A stretch of 64,000 nucleotides of DNA from Callaeas wilsoni. Lineage: Eukaryota; Chordata; Aves; Passeriformes; Callaeidae. The position numbers and the translations under genes are program-made. The notes under the pieces were generated by a model. The model ran no database searches, was not told the DNA's origin, and worked only from the letters and a program-made list of their open reading frames with translations. The stretch lies in contig VWPU01012239.1 of NCBI GenBank assembly GCA_013398955.1, positions 62,001 to 126,000 of the forward strand. The letters run 5' to 3'. Shown here in pieces: positions 13,441 to 27,200 of this stretch (its first letter is position 1; every line of letters begins with the position of its first letter).

Positions 13441-16400
13441 CAATAACCCTGCACCGTGTTAGATCGTATCATGTCACACTGAATGTTGACCTTGGCTGAC
13501 ATAATGTGACATGCTACAGTCGCAGTAATGTAATGTGAGCCAATGTATCATGTGCTTAATGTTCATCTAAAGTTATTATCTGTGAGCGCAGCAGAAGGTT
13601 TGGATCGTGTGTGTTGCGTGGAACCGCCTCGGCTTCCTCAGGCGCTCTGGGCTGTGAGTGTTCCAGCTAACAACCTAAACCAACAGAGAGAAAGAAGAGG
13701 GGCACAAACTGGGCCAGTGTCTCTGTGAGAGTCAGTAATGAAGGTACCAACCAGTTTGGGATGGGCCTGCAGCTAATCTACTGAAGGGCACTGCAGCCCC
13801 CTTGGCACCACATAACCACACAAGGGTGACCGTGCGATGCCAGCACTGGCTATCAATGAATTCACCCATGGGAGTTTGTGTAGAGAGCTGTCCATATACA
13901 TTTCACAGTAGATTTCTTGCTGAAGGTATTGCTCAATATACTTACTGATGTAACTTTTGGTAAAGCAGTTAATGTAAACGTTTGGCCTTATGAAGTTAAT
14001 TAATTTTATAAGATTTCGTTTGTTCATCTTCCTCCTTAATCCTTTGACCCACTGCAAAATCGTGCCCAAAATTACGTGGGTTATCTCTCTTGTTTTCCTA
14101 GGGAGACACAAAACTCTGCTTGTCGTCTTGGGAGATATTTTGTAAATTACATGTCATATTAAAACACGCCTGAAAATTAATTGCTTAAATTTAAATACTA
14201 AAAAAATTATTCAGAGCTAGAATTGTCTTGTTCCTTCGATGATTTAGTGGTGTTCAGAGCCTGCTTCTGTTTCTCCTGTCATGTGCTCCTATAACAGGAT
14301 CATGTTCTTTAATGTGATCACAGGCTGTCTGACTTCTTAGTGCCACCTTCATCCTTAATCAGCAAGCTCTAACTGACAGGGGTTATTATTCTTGACTTTT
14401 TGTTAGGCCAATATTTTCAGTCCTTGGTGCTTAAAAATTAGCCTTATAAAGCTGTAATTGTGCATCTGCTTTGGTGGAAAACCCTAGGCAGCCCAAGCTG
14501 GAAACATTTAAAAAACAAGCTAGCAGTGTACCTAGTGGCCTAATTTGATGAATGTTGGCATGTGGATTTGCTGCAGATGATAATCAAACATCGGTTTTAT
14601 TTCAAATAGGGGCAAAAAGGACTCAGATTAAGAAAAGAAAAAAGTATCTGGGTACACAGGATTTTTGAGTGCTGTAAATCTTGAGTGCCATAAATCAGGC
14701 TTTGGAGCACCTTAGAGCACCTGGTAAGAAAAATGGAAGCTATGTCATCTTCCTTTGCAGGATGTGCCTTTCCTTACTCTGAACTGCCCTTTTGATCATA
14801 GATCAGTGCTGCATTCTTGGCTTTACTGAGTTTGATTGTGCTTATGTTGAAGATAACTAAAAATTCCCCTTCTCTCCAAGAGCACAGGTCTAAGCTGTGG
14901 TTAGTCCAATAGCAGTGTTTGTGGGTAAAACTTTCTTCTCTATAATCTGCAAATCCTCAAGACTTTAGTAATTAAAATTATTTTGTGAAAGCTACTGTGT
15001 CTCTTATGTCCTCTTGGTTTTCTCTGTTGCTGTTAAATTAGAACTGTGGGCTGGTGATAGAAGTATTTGCAAAAATTTGTAGCAAAAAGAGTAGCACTGC
15101 CATTACCTAATAAGATGAGGTAAAGGATGATAATTTGTCCTGGTCAGTGCCAATATTCTAAAAAAGTAACTAAAAAGAAAGAAAATTACATGTATTTTCT
15201 CTGACGCTAGACTAGACTCAGCTGTGGTGCAGACTTTCCCCCAGGTTCAGCTAGCAAGCAGTGGATGTCAGCAACAATCTGATCTGGGTCCTTCACTGTG
15301 GATCATTTTGGGGCTGATCTAAAAACAGCAGAAGAGATAAAGCAGCATAGCAACAGATTTGCAAAGAAAGTAAAGGCTTTTAAAATACAGTTTTCTTGCT
15401 TTCTGTTTAAAACATTATCAGGAACATACGAAAACTGATTTATTTTGCTGGAATTAAGGAGATTTTGAGATTGTCAGTGGCCAGGCCTAAGAGGGTCGCC
15501 AAAACACACAACTCAGAAAGCTCAATGTAAAACCTTAATAGTATTTGATGTAACTCAAAATTGGGAAACCATGGAGTAGCCAGGTAATTCTGAACACTAA
15601 TTTCCAGAGAGGATCATCAACCCAGACCTGAATGCAGTCAGGAATAAAAAGACATTTTATTCAAATGTCAAGATGAAGCAAGGCATTGGCAGCATTGCAA
15701 GGACAGAACTATTATGAATGAATTTTCAACTCTTTAGCACATAAATCAGCAGTTAAACTAATTAAATATATACAGAGAAAAGGGCTCTAGTCCTTTCTAG
15801 GCAGTGTTGCTCAGCAAAAGGGCTATCAATTGAATAAAATACTGGAGGAAAGGCCATAAAATGGCATACAGCAGATTGTTGATGACACCTGGAGTTGCCA
15901 AAGAAGGCTAGAGCAAGGATGAGGAAGGAATTGCATTTCTGTGTACAATAGCTTCTGACCAGCCAGATAAATCACGGCTGGTTGGAAGTTATTCCAAGGC
16001 CAGAAACTCTGAGGCAGCATGCAAGGCAGAGCCACTTGAGCCGCTGTGAGATGCTTTCCATTTGGGGAAAAAGGTACAAAAAGACAAAAAACTTCCTGAG
16101 AGAAATGAGATGTTGCAGTTAAGAGAGCCCAAATAAAAACTCAAGGGGAACAGGAAATATTACTTGTAGCTTTTCTCTCATTACTTTATTCCCTCCTTTT
16201 TGAGGTTAGTGATACCATGTACTCTAAGACTGAGAACAGGAACTATCAAGAGAGTTCAAGAAACTGTCCCTCTACAAGGAGAGTGTTAAAGGTCTAAAGA
16301 AATTAATGTCTCTACAATTGCAAATTCTTTCTGGAACAGAATGACTTGCATGATGGATTTAGAAGTTACTATATATAGTGTCAGTCGAGCAAATAATTCA

Positions 16401-19400
16401 CTATAATCTTTGTTCCACAGCAAAGTCTAATAGCACATCTCCTCCACCTTTGCCATGTCTCACTGAAGTCAGCACAACTTTGCAGACATATGTCATGGAA
16501 CTGAGCTTAGAAGAGGAATAAACAGAAATATTTCTGGAAAAGTGTTCCAGAAATAACGTGGGACTAGATATGGAAGAGGCATGGAGAATGAGGATTTTCA
16601 TTGCAATTCCAAATGGGGCTAGACATGTTCCCTCTCCTTTCCCCAAAACAACGAATTCTCAAGAGACTCATTAAAAACCCTCTTCCTAAAAACTGATCAT
16701 ATTTTCATACTTCCCTTCCTTTATTTGCCTTTTAAAATGTGTAATATTCATAGGCTGCCCAGAGTTTCATGCCTCTGCACCCTGTAGCTTGTTGAGGTGC
16801 TTTTCATATGCAGGGATCCAGGCATGATCCACCAGGGCATTGCTGCCATTCTTCCCCACACTGCAAAGGTCTCAGACGATGCTGGTTCCTTTCTCTTGTA
16901 CCTCTTGTGCTCACTAATATTAAAAGAAGTACTCTCCAGCCAAAAGATGAAGCTTAACCTCACCCCTCCTGCCCAGGCTACTACCTCCTTTACTGTGGTA
17001 GGAGGCAGTGGAGTGTGCTGAGGAGCAGCTGTGATGAGTTGTGCTTCAGAAGTGGATATTGCCCTGCCTAAGAGATATGAGATCTTTTCTGTCAGTTTTG
17101 TGTTTGTGTGTGCATTGTGCAAATGATAAATGTTGTCCATTTGCAGAGTATTTCCTCTGCTGAAGGATCCCAAAGCTCTTCACAAAATTGTTCACATGTA
17201 GGACTGCTGAAATTCAGTTAAACTGTTCTTGAGATGCTTTGAAGTTGTTCTCTTAAAACCCACATAAAAACATGTTTTGGGTTTTTCAAGCCTGACTTGA
17301 AGACGAAGTTGGAATTACAAATCCGCAGGCACTGTGTTACCTTTCAAAGAAGGGAAAAAGCAGATGGAGTTGCTTTTTGTGTGTGCTTAAAAACAATGAA
17401 AACTTGTCGATATTTTTCATTTAAATTTTCATGAAGAGCTAAGAAACTCTGCTGGAGGGGGCAGGAAAATGTGACTTTTACTGGCAGAGAACTATTTGAA
17501 TGGTTATTGACAAAGAGCACAGTGCACAAAATGTGCTTGGGCTAAGCAGAGTGAAGATGTTTGACATATTGGCAATGCAACACAGGGTCAGGGGGTGACA
17601 GATTAATGTTGTGTTTCACAGTCCGAGCTAATACTCACTGCATGCCTCTATATGCTCTTTGTTATTGCACACATTTGGAAGGACAAACCAGCTCTGGGTT
17701 GGTTAAACCTAAGTACTGATTCTAGCACAAAAATGGCTTATTTTGGTTTAATCAGTTAGGCACAAGTGGAGTAAATCTAAGTAAGCTATTCTTAGACTAA
17801 ATTGAGAGCATCATGTAGGAATTTGCATTATTTTAATTAAAATCAATTAGATTTTTAAACTGAATCAGGGCAGCAGGGAGTGCAGGAAGGAGGGAGTCAT
17901 TCCCAGCTCAGTGATTCACAGCAGCCTGTGATCACGACCGTGTGGCCTAACCACGAGCGCATGTCATGGCCAGGCCCAGTGGCTCTGGATATGCTTGGAA
18001 AATCTCAAGGCAGGAGGCAGAGATTACAAGAAGTTAAAAAACAACCCATGAACCTCTTAAAACTCCACCTCTTGGCTTGATGCTCTCCCTGGCTGTCTGC
18101 TTCTGGCTTGCTCCCTGGAATAAGTAACAAAAATGACTCTGCTTCCAGCAGCAGAGACCAGGAAACCAGTAGATACTTTTCAACCCTCCAGATACATTAA
18201 AAGAATGGGAGGTGGAGGGCTGAAATGGAAAACAGATGATAGACAGAGGCTGGCGAGAACAGGAGGAATGCAGCGCAGGCAGCCCGTTTGTCTCGGAGTA
18301 GCTGCTGTGCCTGCCCGTGGAACTGGCCAAGTCTGTCAGCAGTGCCATAAAATGATGGAATAGTAGTGCCTCCCTTCTGGAAGGTGCTGAGTGCTTTGGC
18401 TTCGTAGCATCGCTGTGCTGTGTAGGACACAGCCCCCAACAGTTCACATAGCTGTACAACCATGCACAGTGTGGTCCATTGTGGAAGTTTTTATGGGAGG
18501 AACCTGCAGAATGCAGAATTTCATGCCAGTCCCTGCAATGCCTGATGAGAAGGGCACATGTGCGAGAAACAGCTTTGAGGGTTTGTGAAAGCAGAATGCT
18601 GCCAAGAAAGCTCCACGAATTCTGATCTACAAACCCCCCTAATACCTGGTTGATGGTTAGTTCTAAGTGGATTTCATCTGTGTTGAAACGTGCACAGATT
18701 TGTGTATACTTATATGTTCTATAGCCTGTTTGTTGTTTCTAAGGCAGAGCTCTTCTCCAGAGTAGTTCCCTGTGTTGTGCATACTTCATACATGAAGAGC
18801 TGACAATAGCAGATTAATGATGAGAAATTTTCTTCTGCTGGCCCCACATGATGTTCCTTAACAGGCACTGCAAATACATGTTAAATGGCAGCAAAGGGAG
18901 AGCCCACAGTGGGAATAGCCATGGATTCAGATATCAACACATTCACTGGCACATTGGAAGTGATGTGATGCCTCTGACAGAAATAACATGGGTGGGTACA
19001 GATCTGCTCTTTGAGGTACAGGCAAGTGCAAACGTGAGGAGAACACAGCGAAGAGTTTATCCAAGCTGCTTTTAAATGGAAAGCAAAATGAGCAGCATTT
19101 GATTACAGCCATCTGAGAGTGTGAGATGGATGGCTGACTGAGTTAGGAAGGCTTTGCTTTGGAAAGACACCACCTGGTTCTTCAGTAAGAATAGCTGGAG
19201 CATATTGCAGTAACTACAGAGCTGTAAGTGTGTGAAGAGGCTTGTACCCCCTTAATAACACTGTGTGTTTGTGTAGTGATCCCACCCTTAAGGAGCTCGT
19301 GTGAGGAGAATAAGCTGTGACGACGCTTTAAGGCCATTTTTTCTATCAGTATAGCACTGTTTCTGTGTTGGGAGACATCATGCTGCTGCTCCAGACTGCA

Positions 19401-22400
19401 TACCTAACGGCAATACCAGTGCTGGTAGAGAAGCAGTCTGCAGTCCAAGCAAACAGCCAGCATGAAAAGTGGGTCTGCACTGCAGCAGGGGTGAGCATCA
19501 GTCATGGGGGTGGGCTGCTGCTGCTCAGGGAGCTCCGTCCTGCTCTACTCCAATGCCATAATTGTAGTTCCAATTTCTATGGAAAATACACATCTCTATC
19601 CATCCCCACTCCTCAGAGTCCCTTGGCGAAGCTTGAATTCCCTTCTTGTGCTTGCTCTGCTTGGAAACCATAATGTACATTATTACATATTTTACTTTAT
19701 TTGAATGGAGACAATTAAAAAGTTGTTAAACAGCATAATTTTTATTAAAAAAAAACCCAGATGGAATTAGGCAAGGAAATTTTCTCTTTACTTTCAGGCT
19801 TTAGAGTAGTTGTTGACAGGCAACGCAATTTAAAAAAAGAAGTGAGCTTCTTCCCAGGACCTTTTATAAAGAGGCCTTGTCCAGCTCAGAATTTGGGAAA
19901 TGTAGTCTATTTTCTGTGGCTTGCAGTTGAGGTCAGTCTGTCTGTGATTGCGAGTATCTCTAGACTTTGGCACTGTGCTGATTTAAGCACTAGGGCACGC
20001 ATTTAAATTGTCACATATAGTGTGTCTCATACTGACATCTTCTTCTGTAGAAGTGAAGGATAATACAGCACTTGTGCTACAGAATAAGACAGTGCTCTCT
20101 CCTCAAGCATGAAAATTGTCTGCAAATTTCAGACATGTTTTCTTTGATTGTGGCGGCTAATCAAGGCAAAACCCAAAGTTCATTTTACTAGGGGATGAAC
20201 AATGCTTGGCAGTGTAGTGAATGTTAATGCAGTTAATTATTCCTAATGCTGTGTCTGTCCTCTGAAGAGTTCAGTATCTCTAGACAAGGCTTTAACGATC
20301 CACAGCCACCCTGTGGTTTCACCCAGGGAATATTGCCTCTTCAGACCAGTTTGCAATCTGCTGTCCCTCAGTCTGTGCTCTCCCCTTGCTTTGTGGCATC
20401 TCACATCTGTTATGAAGTTGGATGGATGGTTTTTAACAGGCTTTGTTTTGTTACAGAACTGTTATATTGTGCTTTCTGTTGTCTGTTTTCTTCACTCTGC
20501 CTATAAGCTTTTGATAGTGTTGATTGGGGAACCTAAAAAAAAAGAAAAGGAAACTCCAAACATTTACCTGCATGGGGGAATGGAAATAGTGTTTGAGGTC
20601 CCCATGGTGCTCAGTGTTGGTGGGGTCATGAGATAGGAAAGCAAGCCTTAACTGACTTGTGCACTGATGGGGATAAATTATCTTCAATAACACCTGTCTG
20701 CTGATACAATTCTATTGTAACTTAATCTTTGTGATATCTTTTTCTATGTTGTGGCTTTTATTAGATCAGCTTAGTCTAGAACTTTGTGTTTAGGAAATCT
20801 TCATTTTAAAGTCATATGTCACTACATATAAACAACTTCTCTGATACTTATAACGATTGCTGTGAATACTATTTTTTGAAAGTGCTCAAATAAATCAGCT
20901 GCATAACTATATTTCTTTACCTGAAAACTCTTTTTTGAAGTTTGTCACTTTTGGGATAGGTCCTGTACATTGACAAAATTTGTTTTACCCTGAGTACGCT
21001 ATCTTTGCTACAAAATTATTGGCAGACCATATTTCTTTATCTGAGAGCCTACAGGGCCACATCCTGTATTCCTTTTTATGTCATAATTTTACAGCTGTGT
21101 TTATTGTTCTTTTTGTTTTGAAAAAGCCAGTGATTGGAATTGCCTTAATTTGAGAGGCTGACCCCCTCAATGACTGTGTAGTTTGCTGACAGCTGAGTGC
21201 AGTTCTTGCCTTCATCAAGAGCTTCATGCTCATGGAATATCTCCATTTGTAAGTGTTCTGTTAAAAAGTACCAAATTTTAAAAAAGAAAAATCTCTAGAA
21301 GTGTCTTAGACATCCTAGAGGAGTTTTTATTGAAAGCTCTCATGAAAAAGTTGGAAGTAAAAAAATGTTTTCTTCATCAAGAAGCCATAGTTAAAAATTG
21401 GCTTCAAGGAATAGAGAATGATTAATGAAGCTGCTCTTCTTTAGTGCACTAATCCTTCTTGAGATTTAAATGTCTGCTATGGAAAATGTCCACAATTTGG
21501 AATGAATGATTTATAAAATAAATTAGGCAACAAACAGGGCTTGAGGTTTCTGTTCACAGCTGAAGATAAAAAGCTTCTAGAATTAAAAATTATTATTATT
21601 TTATTTCTAAGTATTTTTCTTACTGATTTCTTGACATATGTACTGTTAATTAGGCAGTAATGATTTTCTTTCATTTGCACTGCAAATTACACCAATAATT
21701 ATGCTTTTATTCACAGAATATATTTTGTTAACTGACCTTGGGTTTAGTGTGGAATACAAAATGAGAAAGAATTGTCACGTTCAGTTGATGCTTTGAGATT
21801 CCTAGGGAGTTCTGCTTTTGCTAACTTTGAATTTTAATTTTGGAGACACCAACAAAGATATACAGCAGAAAGGCTTTAACTAAGTATATTACTTTGACAG
21901 AAGTCACTGGGTTCTACAATTAATTCTCACCAGTAGATCAATGCACTTCATAAGCTGCAAGTCATTCTGACAAGATGAAACAAATGCAATCGGTAGTGAA
22001 ATCCTGATAATTTGGAACAACAGGCTGTGAAACTAGGTCCGTTTGTGTCTTCTTCGAAATATTTTTGCCTCCATAGTATTTCATACGTGGCTTATCTTGA
22101 TAATGCACTTGACATCTTTGGTGAGTGATCATATGCTAATTTAAGTCATATTGTATACGTAAATTCAGAACAGCTTTGAGAGATGTTTCAGCAGGATGGC
22201 AAAAAACTTTAACTAGTGAACGTGGCTTAGATATTTTTCTGTTAAAATGTATGTTTTTTCCTATTCTGAAGAACATAGGGGGAATCTAATTTTTGTCCTT
22301 GAAGATAGGTATTTTAATGACTTAGAGCTTTTTCTTCCTGTCCTACTGAAATACTGTTTTGGACTTTTTAGGGCAGGTTATTTGGAAGAATAAGGTCTTC

Positions 22401-24116
22401 TTTTGGAGTGCTCATCCAAACCACTACAGCCAAGTGCTAGGACTGCTTCCCTCAGGAGCATCCATGGTAATTTATTGGCCCCAGTCTTCCTGCTGATGTC
22501 AGTGGTAAAAGTATTGTTGACTTCAGTAAGAAAGTTCCATTATCTTCAGATGTTGCTATCTGGATTTTGTGATATTTCTTGGAGCATATGTGCAGCTTCA
22601 GGTGTTTGCTACTCAATTCTGTATCGTGTTTTCATTAGGAGAGCACATAAAACTGCCATGCCCTTCTTCGTATATTGTTTATCGTTCTCCATCTTTACAA
22701 TTTTTCTAGCATAGGTTTCTTGCAGTCTTTCAGAGGTGAAGAAAATGTTTTTAAAGGCTTATTGTGCAGGAAGGTTTCTGATAATTACTAGTACGTTGTA
22801 AACTGTTTAGGAAAGTAAGAAATCCTTTTTTTGTTTCCTGTAAAAAAAGTTTGACTCAAGATTAGATAGCTGTTTTCCTGACTTACTGATGTATTCCATC
22901 TGTCTGCATCTCTCCTCTCTCTCTTGTTCTTTTTTGTTTTTTTAAAGGTGTGAATTCAGTGAATATTTGCTGTGCTGGCTGCTGGAGAATCATAATAATG
23001 AGAGTGCCTGAGGTATAGTAGATATTTAATTAGAAAAATAATATAAAGATATAGTATTTTGAAAGTTTTAGACTTCTGTTCTTGTCTTATACTTGCATCT
23101 GATTTACACTAGTTATGTAATTATTACTTACCACTTCGGGAGAATAGAAAAAATGGTTTAGATTAAAAGTACTGCTGACTTCAAAAAAAGATAAAGATGT
23201 AGATGACAATGATGCAGAGATTTTATTGACTTTTTTTTTTGCTAATAAGCCTAAAATATTAAACCTGTAGGACATGATCTAGCTTCTTAACTTAGCTTTT
23301 CAGAGGTGCTGACCAGTGAGATCTCCCTTTGCCTTTCAGATGAATCTGCAGAACACTTAACTGCTTATGTTAAAAAAAAACCAACCCAAATACCCAAACC
23401 CTGCATAGGGAGTAAAGCCAAATTAAAATCCATATACAAGGTATTTTATCTCATCTTTTTCCATCCTTTTTCTTGACAAGTGTTTTTCCATGTGGCATAA
23501 AATGGCACCTAAGAGACATAATGAGGATAAATTGGGGGCCATGTAACGATATTTATTGTCCTTTGTACCACTACAGGAAGAGCTGGCAGTTGCTCAGTGA
23601 CAGGTTTCCAGATTTCACTGTTTCTGGTAGACTTACAGCCCAGGGAGACCAGAAGCAACCCAGCTCAGGAGGTTATGGCCTTTCCAGGATAATTTCACTA
23701 GGCAGAGATTGAGTGGTGCAATGCCAGCAGTGATGGATGCCCTTGGGAGTACCTTGTTAAGTACAAGGCACTGTCAGTGTATTATCACATTTGGAAAGAA
23801 TCATAAATAACATAGGCAGTTGTAATTTTCTAGTGTTATGATAATATAGCTGCAACCTGATCATGTCCCCTTTTGCAGATTTGCTTGCTTTCATGGCTGA
23901 ATTTTTGGTAAGTCTCACGGGACTCTCTCTAGTTACAAACCCTCTTGCTTGTCACCTGCATGGAAGTGTGATTCTCTACCCAATTACAAGTTCCAAATAG
24001 CAACTGTCTCTGACTTGTGTCTGCTTGGGGTACTGGCATGCCAATAATAAGAGACTACCAGTAAAATTCCGAGAAACCAAGAGAAAAGGACTTGCTTCCA
24101 TTGGTAGAAGATGTTT
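13441..24116. other. Intergenic DNA, no gene recognised
   Basis: AT-rich unique DNA with a few GC-richer islands (about 13,590-13,640 and 17,880-18,340). ORFs of up to 141 codons (16,748-17,173 and 18,034-18,459, both minus) show no recognisable domain, signal peptide or conserved motif, and are overlapped by competing frames. No transposon body was recognised. Confidence 0.75.
14665..14696. repeat. 16-bp tandem duplication, 14 of 16 positions identical
   Basis: Units ttgagtgctgtaaatc (14,665-14,680) and ttgagtgccataaatc (14,681-14,696) are adjacent. This is a minor, slightly diverged duplication. Confidence 0.8.
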
Positions 24117-24262
24117 GGAGGTTTTTTTTTGGGTTTTTTTGGGGTCTTTGTGGGATTTTGTGTGTGTTTTTTGTTTTCTTTCAGGTTTTTGTTTGTTTGT
24201 GGTTTTGCTTGGTTGGTTTTAATTTTTATTTTGTTTTGTTATCTTTTTTAAAGAAAAAAAGA
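24117..24262. repeat. G/T-rich low-complexity tract
   Basis: The plus strand is almost entirely G and T (runs such as ggtttttttttt, tgtgtgtgttt, gtttgtttgtgg), ending in an A-rich stretch near 24,250. Plus-strand ORFs across it encode F/G/V/C-rich peptides and are artefacts of composition. Confidence 0.8.
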
Positions 24263-27200
24263 CACTTTCCTAAGCAGATATTTTAAGTCTTCCAAATTGT
24301 CCTGATATATTATTACGTTCTCTCAGTACTCCTTGCCCTTCAGGGTTTTCCACTGTAGTGTGCTGTCCCACACATTCACTGAACATTTGTGTTTCAGCCA
24401 AAGATTCGTGAGTGCACTGAGTGGAGTGCTGAAGTGTCGTGAGCCATTGTTTTGCACAAAGAGAAAAAACAACGCGCTGTGCTGTACTTTCAGATATAGC
24501 CCAAGCAACACAAACTCATGTAAAAATGGAAGTCTTTGAAATGTGAATGGGTTTCTTTGGGTATCATTGTCCTGTCTGCAACTGAACTTCGTCGAGGCAC
24601 AGATGTGTGGGGCGGGGGGGCTGCACTGTGACGACTTATCGTGAGGGTTTCTTTTGGCAGGCTAGGAAAAATTGCAGTGTGAATAAAGGGAACTTGTTTA
24701 GTTCTGATGAAGACTCTATTAATGAGACCCATTATTCCTATTTTTGGAGAGTGTTAGGTTTTTTTTTAAATATATACAATGCTGTATTATTTTTGATTAC
24801 AACAGCATTCACTGGTCACTTTTATTTTTGTGTGTGAATTTCTAATTATACATGTTAGATGAGTGATCTTTACTGTAAATAGTAATGTCGTTTCTTCCAC
24901 TTGATCTCTCTGTACTGGATTCTGTTTCATTGTTCACTTTCTTCATCACAGTATCTTGCTTATTTTATCTTTCAACAGACATTTCTTTACATCCTTTTGC
25001 ATGGCCCTCCCCTCCCCCTTGTAACTTTTTGAAAAGGGCTTTATCTGAGCAGGCAGTTTCATTTGTCTTTTGATCTATTTTTTGATGGATGTGCATTCAC
25101 TTCTGGTAGTAAGCCCAGTACTGAAGTCTTTATTCAAGGCCAAAGTGTGGGGGCTTGACTGTGGCTTCTGGTTAAGGCTCTTACCTACAATTTCCTAGAG
25201 CTAATGGGGAACTTGGAGACCAGAGGTGTTGGCTGCTTAACTGCAAGGCTTTCAAAGGGTTTTTGGGGTGGATATTGGCAATTTCCAAACTTTGAAGTGA
25301 TTCCTCTTGAGACCTGAACACACAGCATTTGTAGCTGCCAGCCACTTCTAGAAACCTGGTTTTCACCCCTTGTGGGCACTGTGAGATGGGGCGTTTGCCT
25401 TGCTCCGGTGCTGGATCTGTCTGCCCGTGCAGCAGCACCGTGAGAGCAAAGGGCACCTGATACCTCCTGATGGTCCCATCGTGCCTCATCATTGAGCTCT
25501 TCTTTCCATGTCCTTGCTGAGGTCTTCTGAAGAGCTAAAAGCGTGAATAAAGAGTGTAGAAGCTGGTGCAGAAAAGTGAATCGAGAGGTTTGTAAACCCA
25601 AGTGGTGTGAACACCTGCTTTAGGAGAAGGAATTGAAGTTCTGGAAGCAAACAAAAGAATCACTAACCTGCCTGGAGGTGATAAATAGGAAAAACAGCAG
25701 TCATTCAGCCTAAGCCTCTCCCTGCATCTCTGAACCAAAATAAAGTTGATTTGCAGAATGACCAATGACTGGAAATTCAGGTATTTGTTCTGTTTTTCAG
25801 ATGCAAAATCAAAGTCAAATCCAGTTCTCCTATACAAAAGCTGTACAAATGTGAGTGATTTAAACCCAGCATTTGTATATTAAACAACTTGTTTAATATA
25901 GTGTTAATATTTGCAGAGTCACAATGAGGCTTTGAGGTTAACATCCCGCTAAGATGAACGGGAGATGTTCATACCTCAGGCTGCAGATTCAACAAGGCAG
26001 CAGAGCCCTGATTTACATAGCGAAGGCTATATCTTGGCAAACCAAAGGGGCTGCAGACACCCTTTTTCTAAAGGGAAGCGTGGATTCCAGGGAACACATT
26101 ACAGCCTGCAAAAGGCCCCAGATCAGGAAGCCACTGGAGCTGGGGAGCCGCTGGCTGTAACTTTAAACTGAAAGACATCAAATGGGCTTTGCACTATAAA
26201 AGTCGAGATCTCAGCCAGGTGCTCCCCACTTTTGTCTTGAGACTCTTTGCTTCCTCTTGCCACCTTTCCCCAGAAATGATTTTTGGATAGGAAATCTAGG
26301 TCAAGGATCTGGGGACCTTTACTGACCTTAATGTTATGCCCGTTTTTGTTTCATTTTTTAACTATGTCTTCTTGTTTGTGCTTAATCTTTAAGATTCTCC
26401 CTTTCTTCCATATGTTTTCTATTCTCTCTTATGTTGATGTATTGTAATATTAATTCTTTTCCTTCCTTAGCACCACATTTTTCCCCACAGGACCTTTTCC
26501 ACTTGCCTGTTTTCCTGGTTTTTGTCCTTGCTGTCTGGCATGCTATAATTTTTTGTTATGCGCTGTCGTCCTAAGGAGCTCCTCTTTGCACAGCCATATG
26601 TATGGATGTGGATTTTCTTTAGATTTCTCCCACATAAGTTCCCCTGCAGCAGAGTAAGGCTCTCCTGTAAATCCCAGGATGCTTCTGCCTTCAGCACACA
26701 CAGGAGCAAGACAGCCTGAATTTTGCAGTAAAGTCAAACTGCAGACATTGTGCCTGCGTGTTTTGTAGCTGAAAGCCTTGATACTCTTTCTAGCACACAC
26801 TGGCTTGCTTTGGGCACCACTCTGGAGTGCAAATGAATGTGGCTGCATTTTAGTTCCAGTTGATTACATTGCAAACTCGAAGCATTGCTGGTTGCCCTGA
26901 CTGGGGATTCAGCAGTGGCTGGGAAGGGAATAGCAGGGGCACTAATGCTGAGGTGCATTTGATGAGGTTTCCCCAGCAGCAGCTGCTTGTACGATGCTGT
27001 ATATATTGTTTATGTCTTTTGTCACTGAAGTCACTCAATTCTTCTGAGTAGTTAATACAATTATCAGCTCATAGCAAGAGAGGCTAAACTGATTTTTTTT
27101 TTTAAAAGGACTTCTGCTGGTGAATTTTGCTTTGCAGGGTAATGCATTCAGTTTTTACCAGTTCAGCTTGTGTAATTAATTAATCAGTCACAGATGAGAC

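Noticed and set aside
13471..13512. Inverted repeat ATGTCAC / GTGACAT with a nuclear-receptor-like TGACCTTGG between
   Set aside because: Seven-base arms with a 28-nt spacer are common by chance, and nothing else supports a regulatory element.
16748..17173. Minus-strand ORF of 141 codons
   Set aside because: A plus-strand ORF overlaps it and no family resemblance or splice context is evident. At this length it is expected by chance in 64 kb.
25185..25601. Minus-strand ORF of 138 codons
   Set aside because: Another frame on the same strand is also open for 103 codons, and neither shows a known domain or motif.
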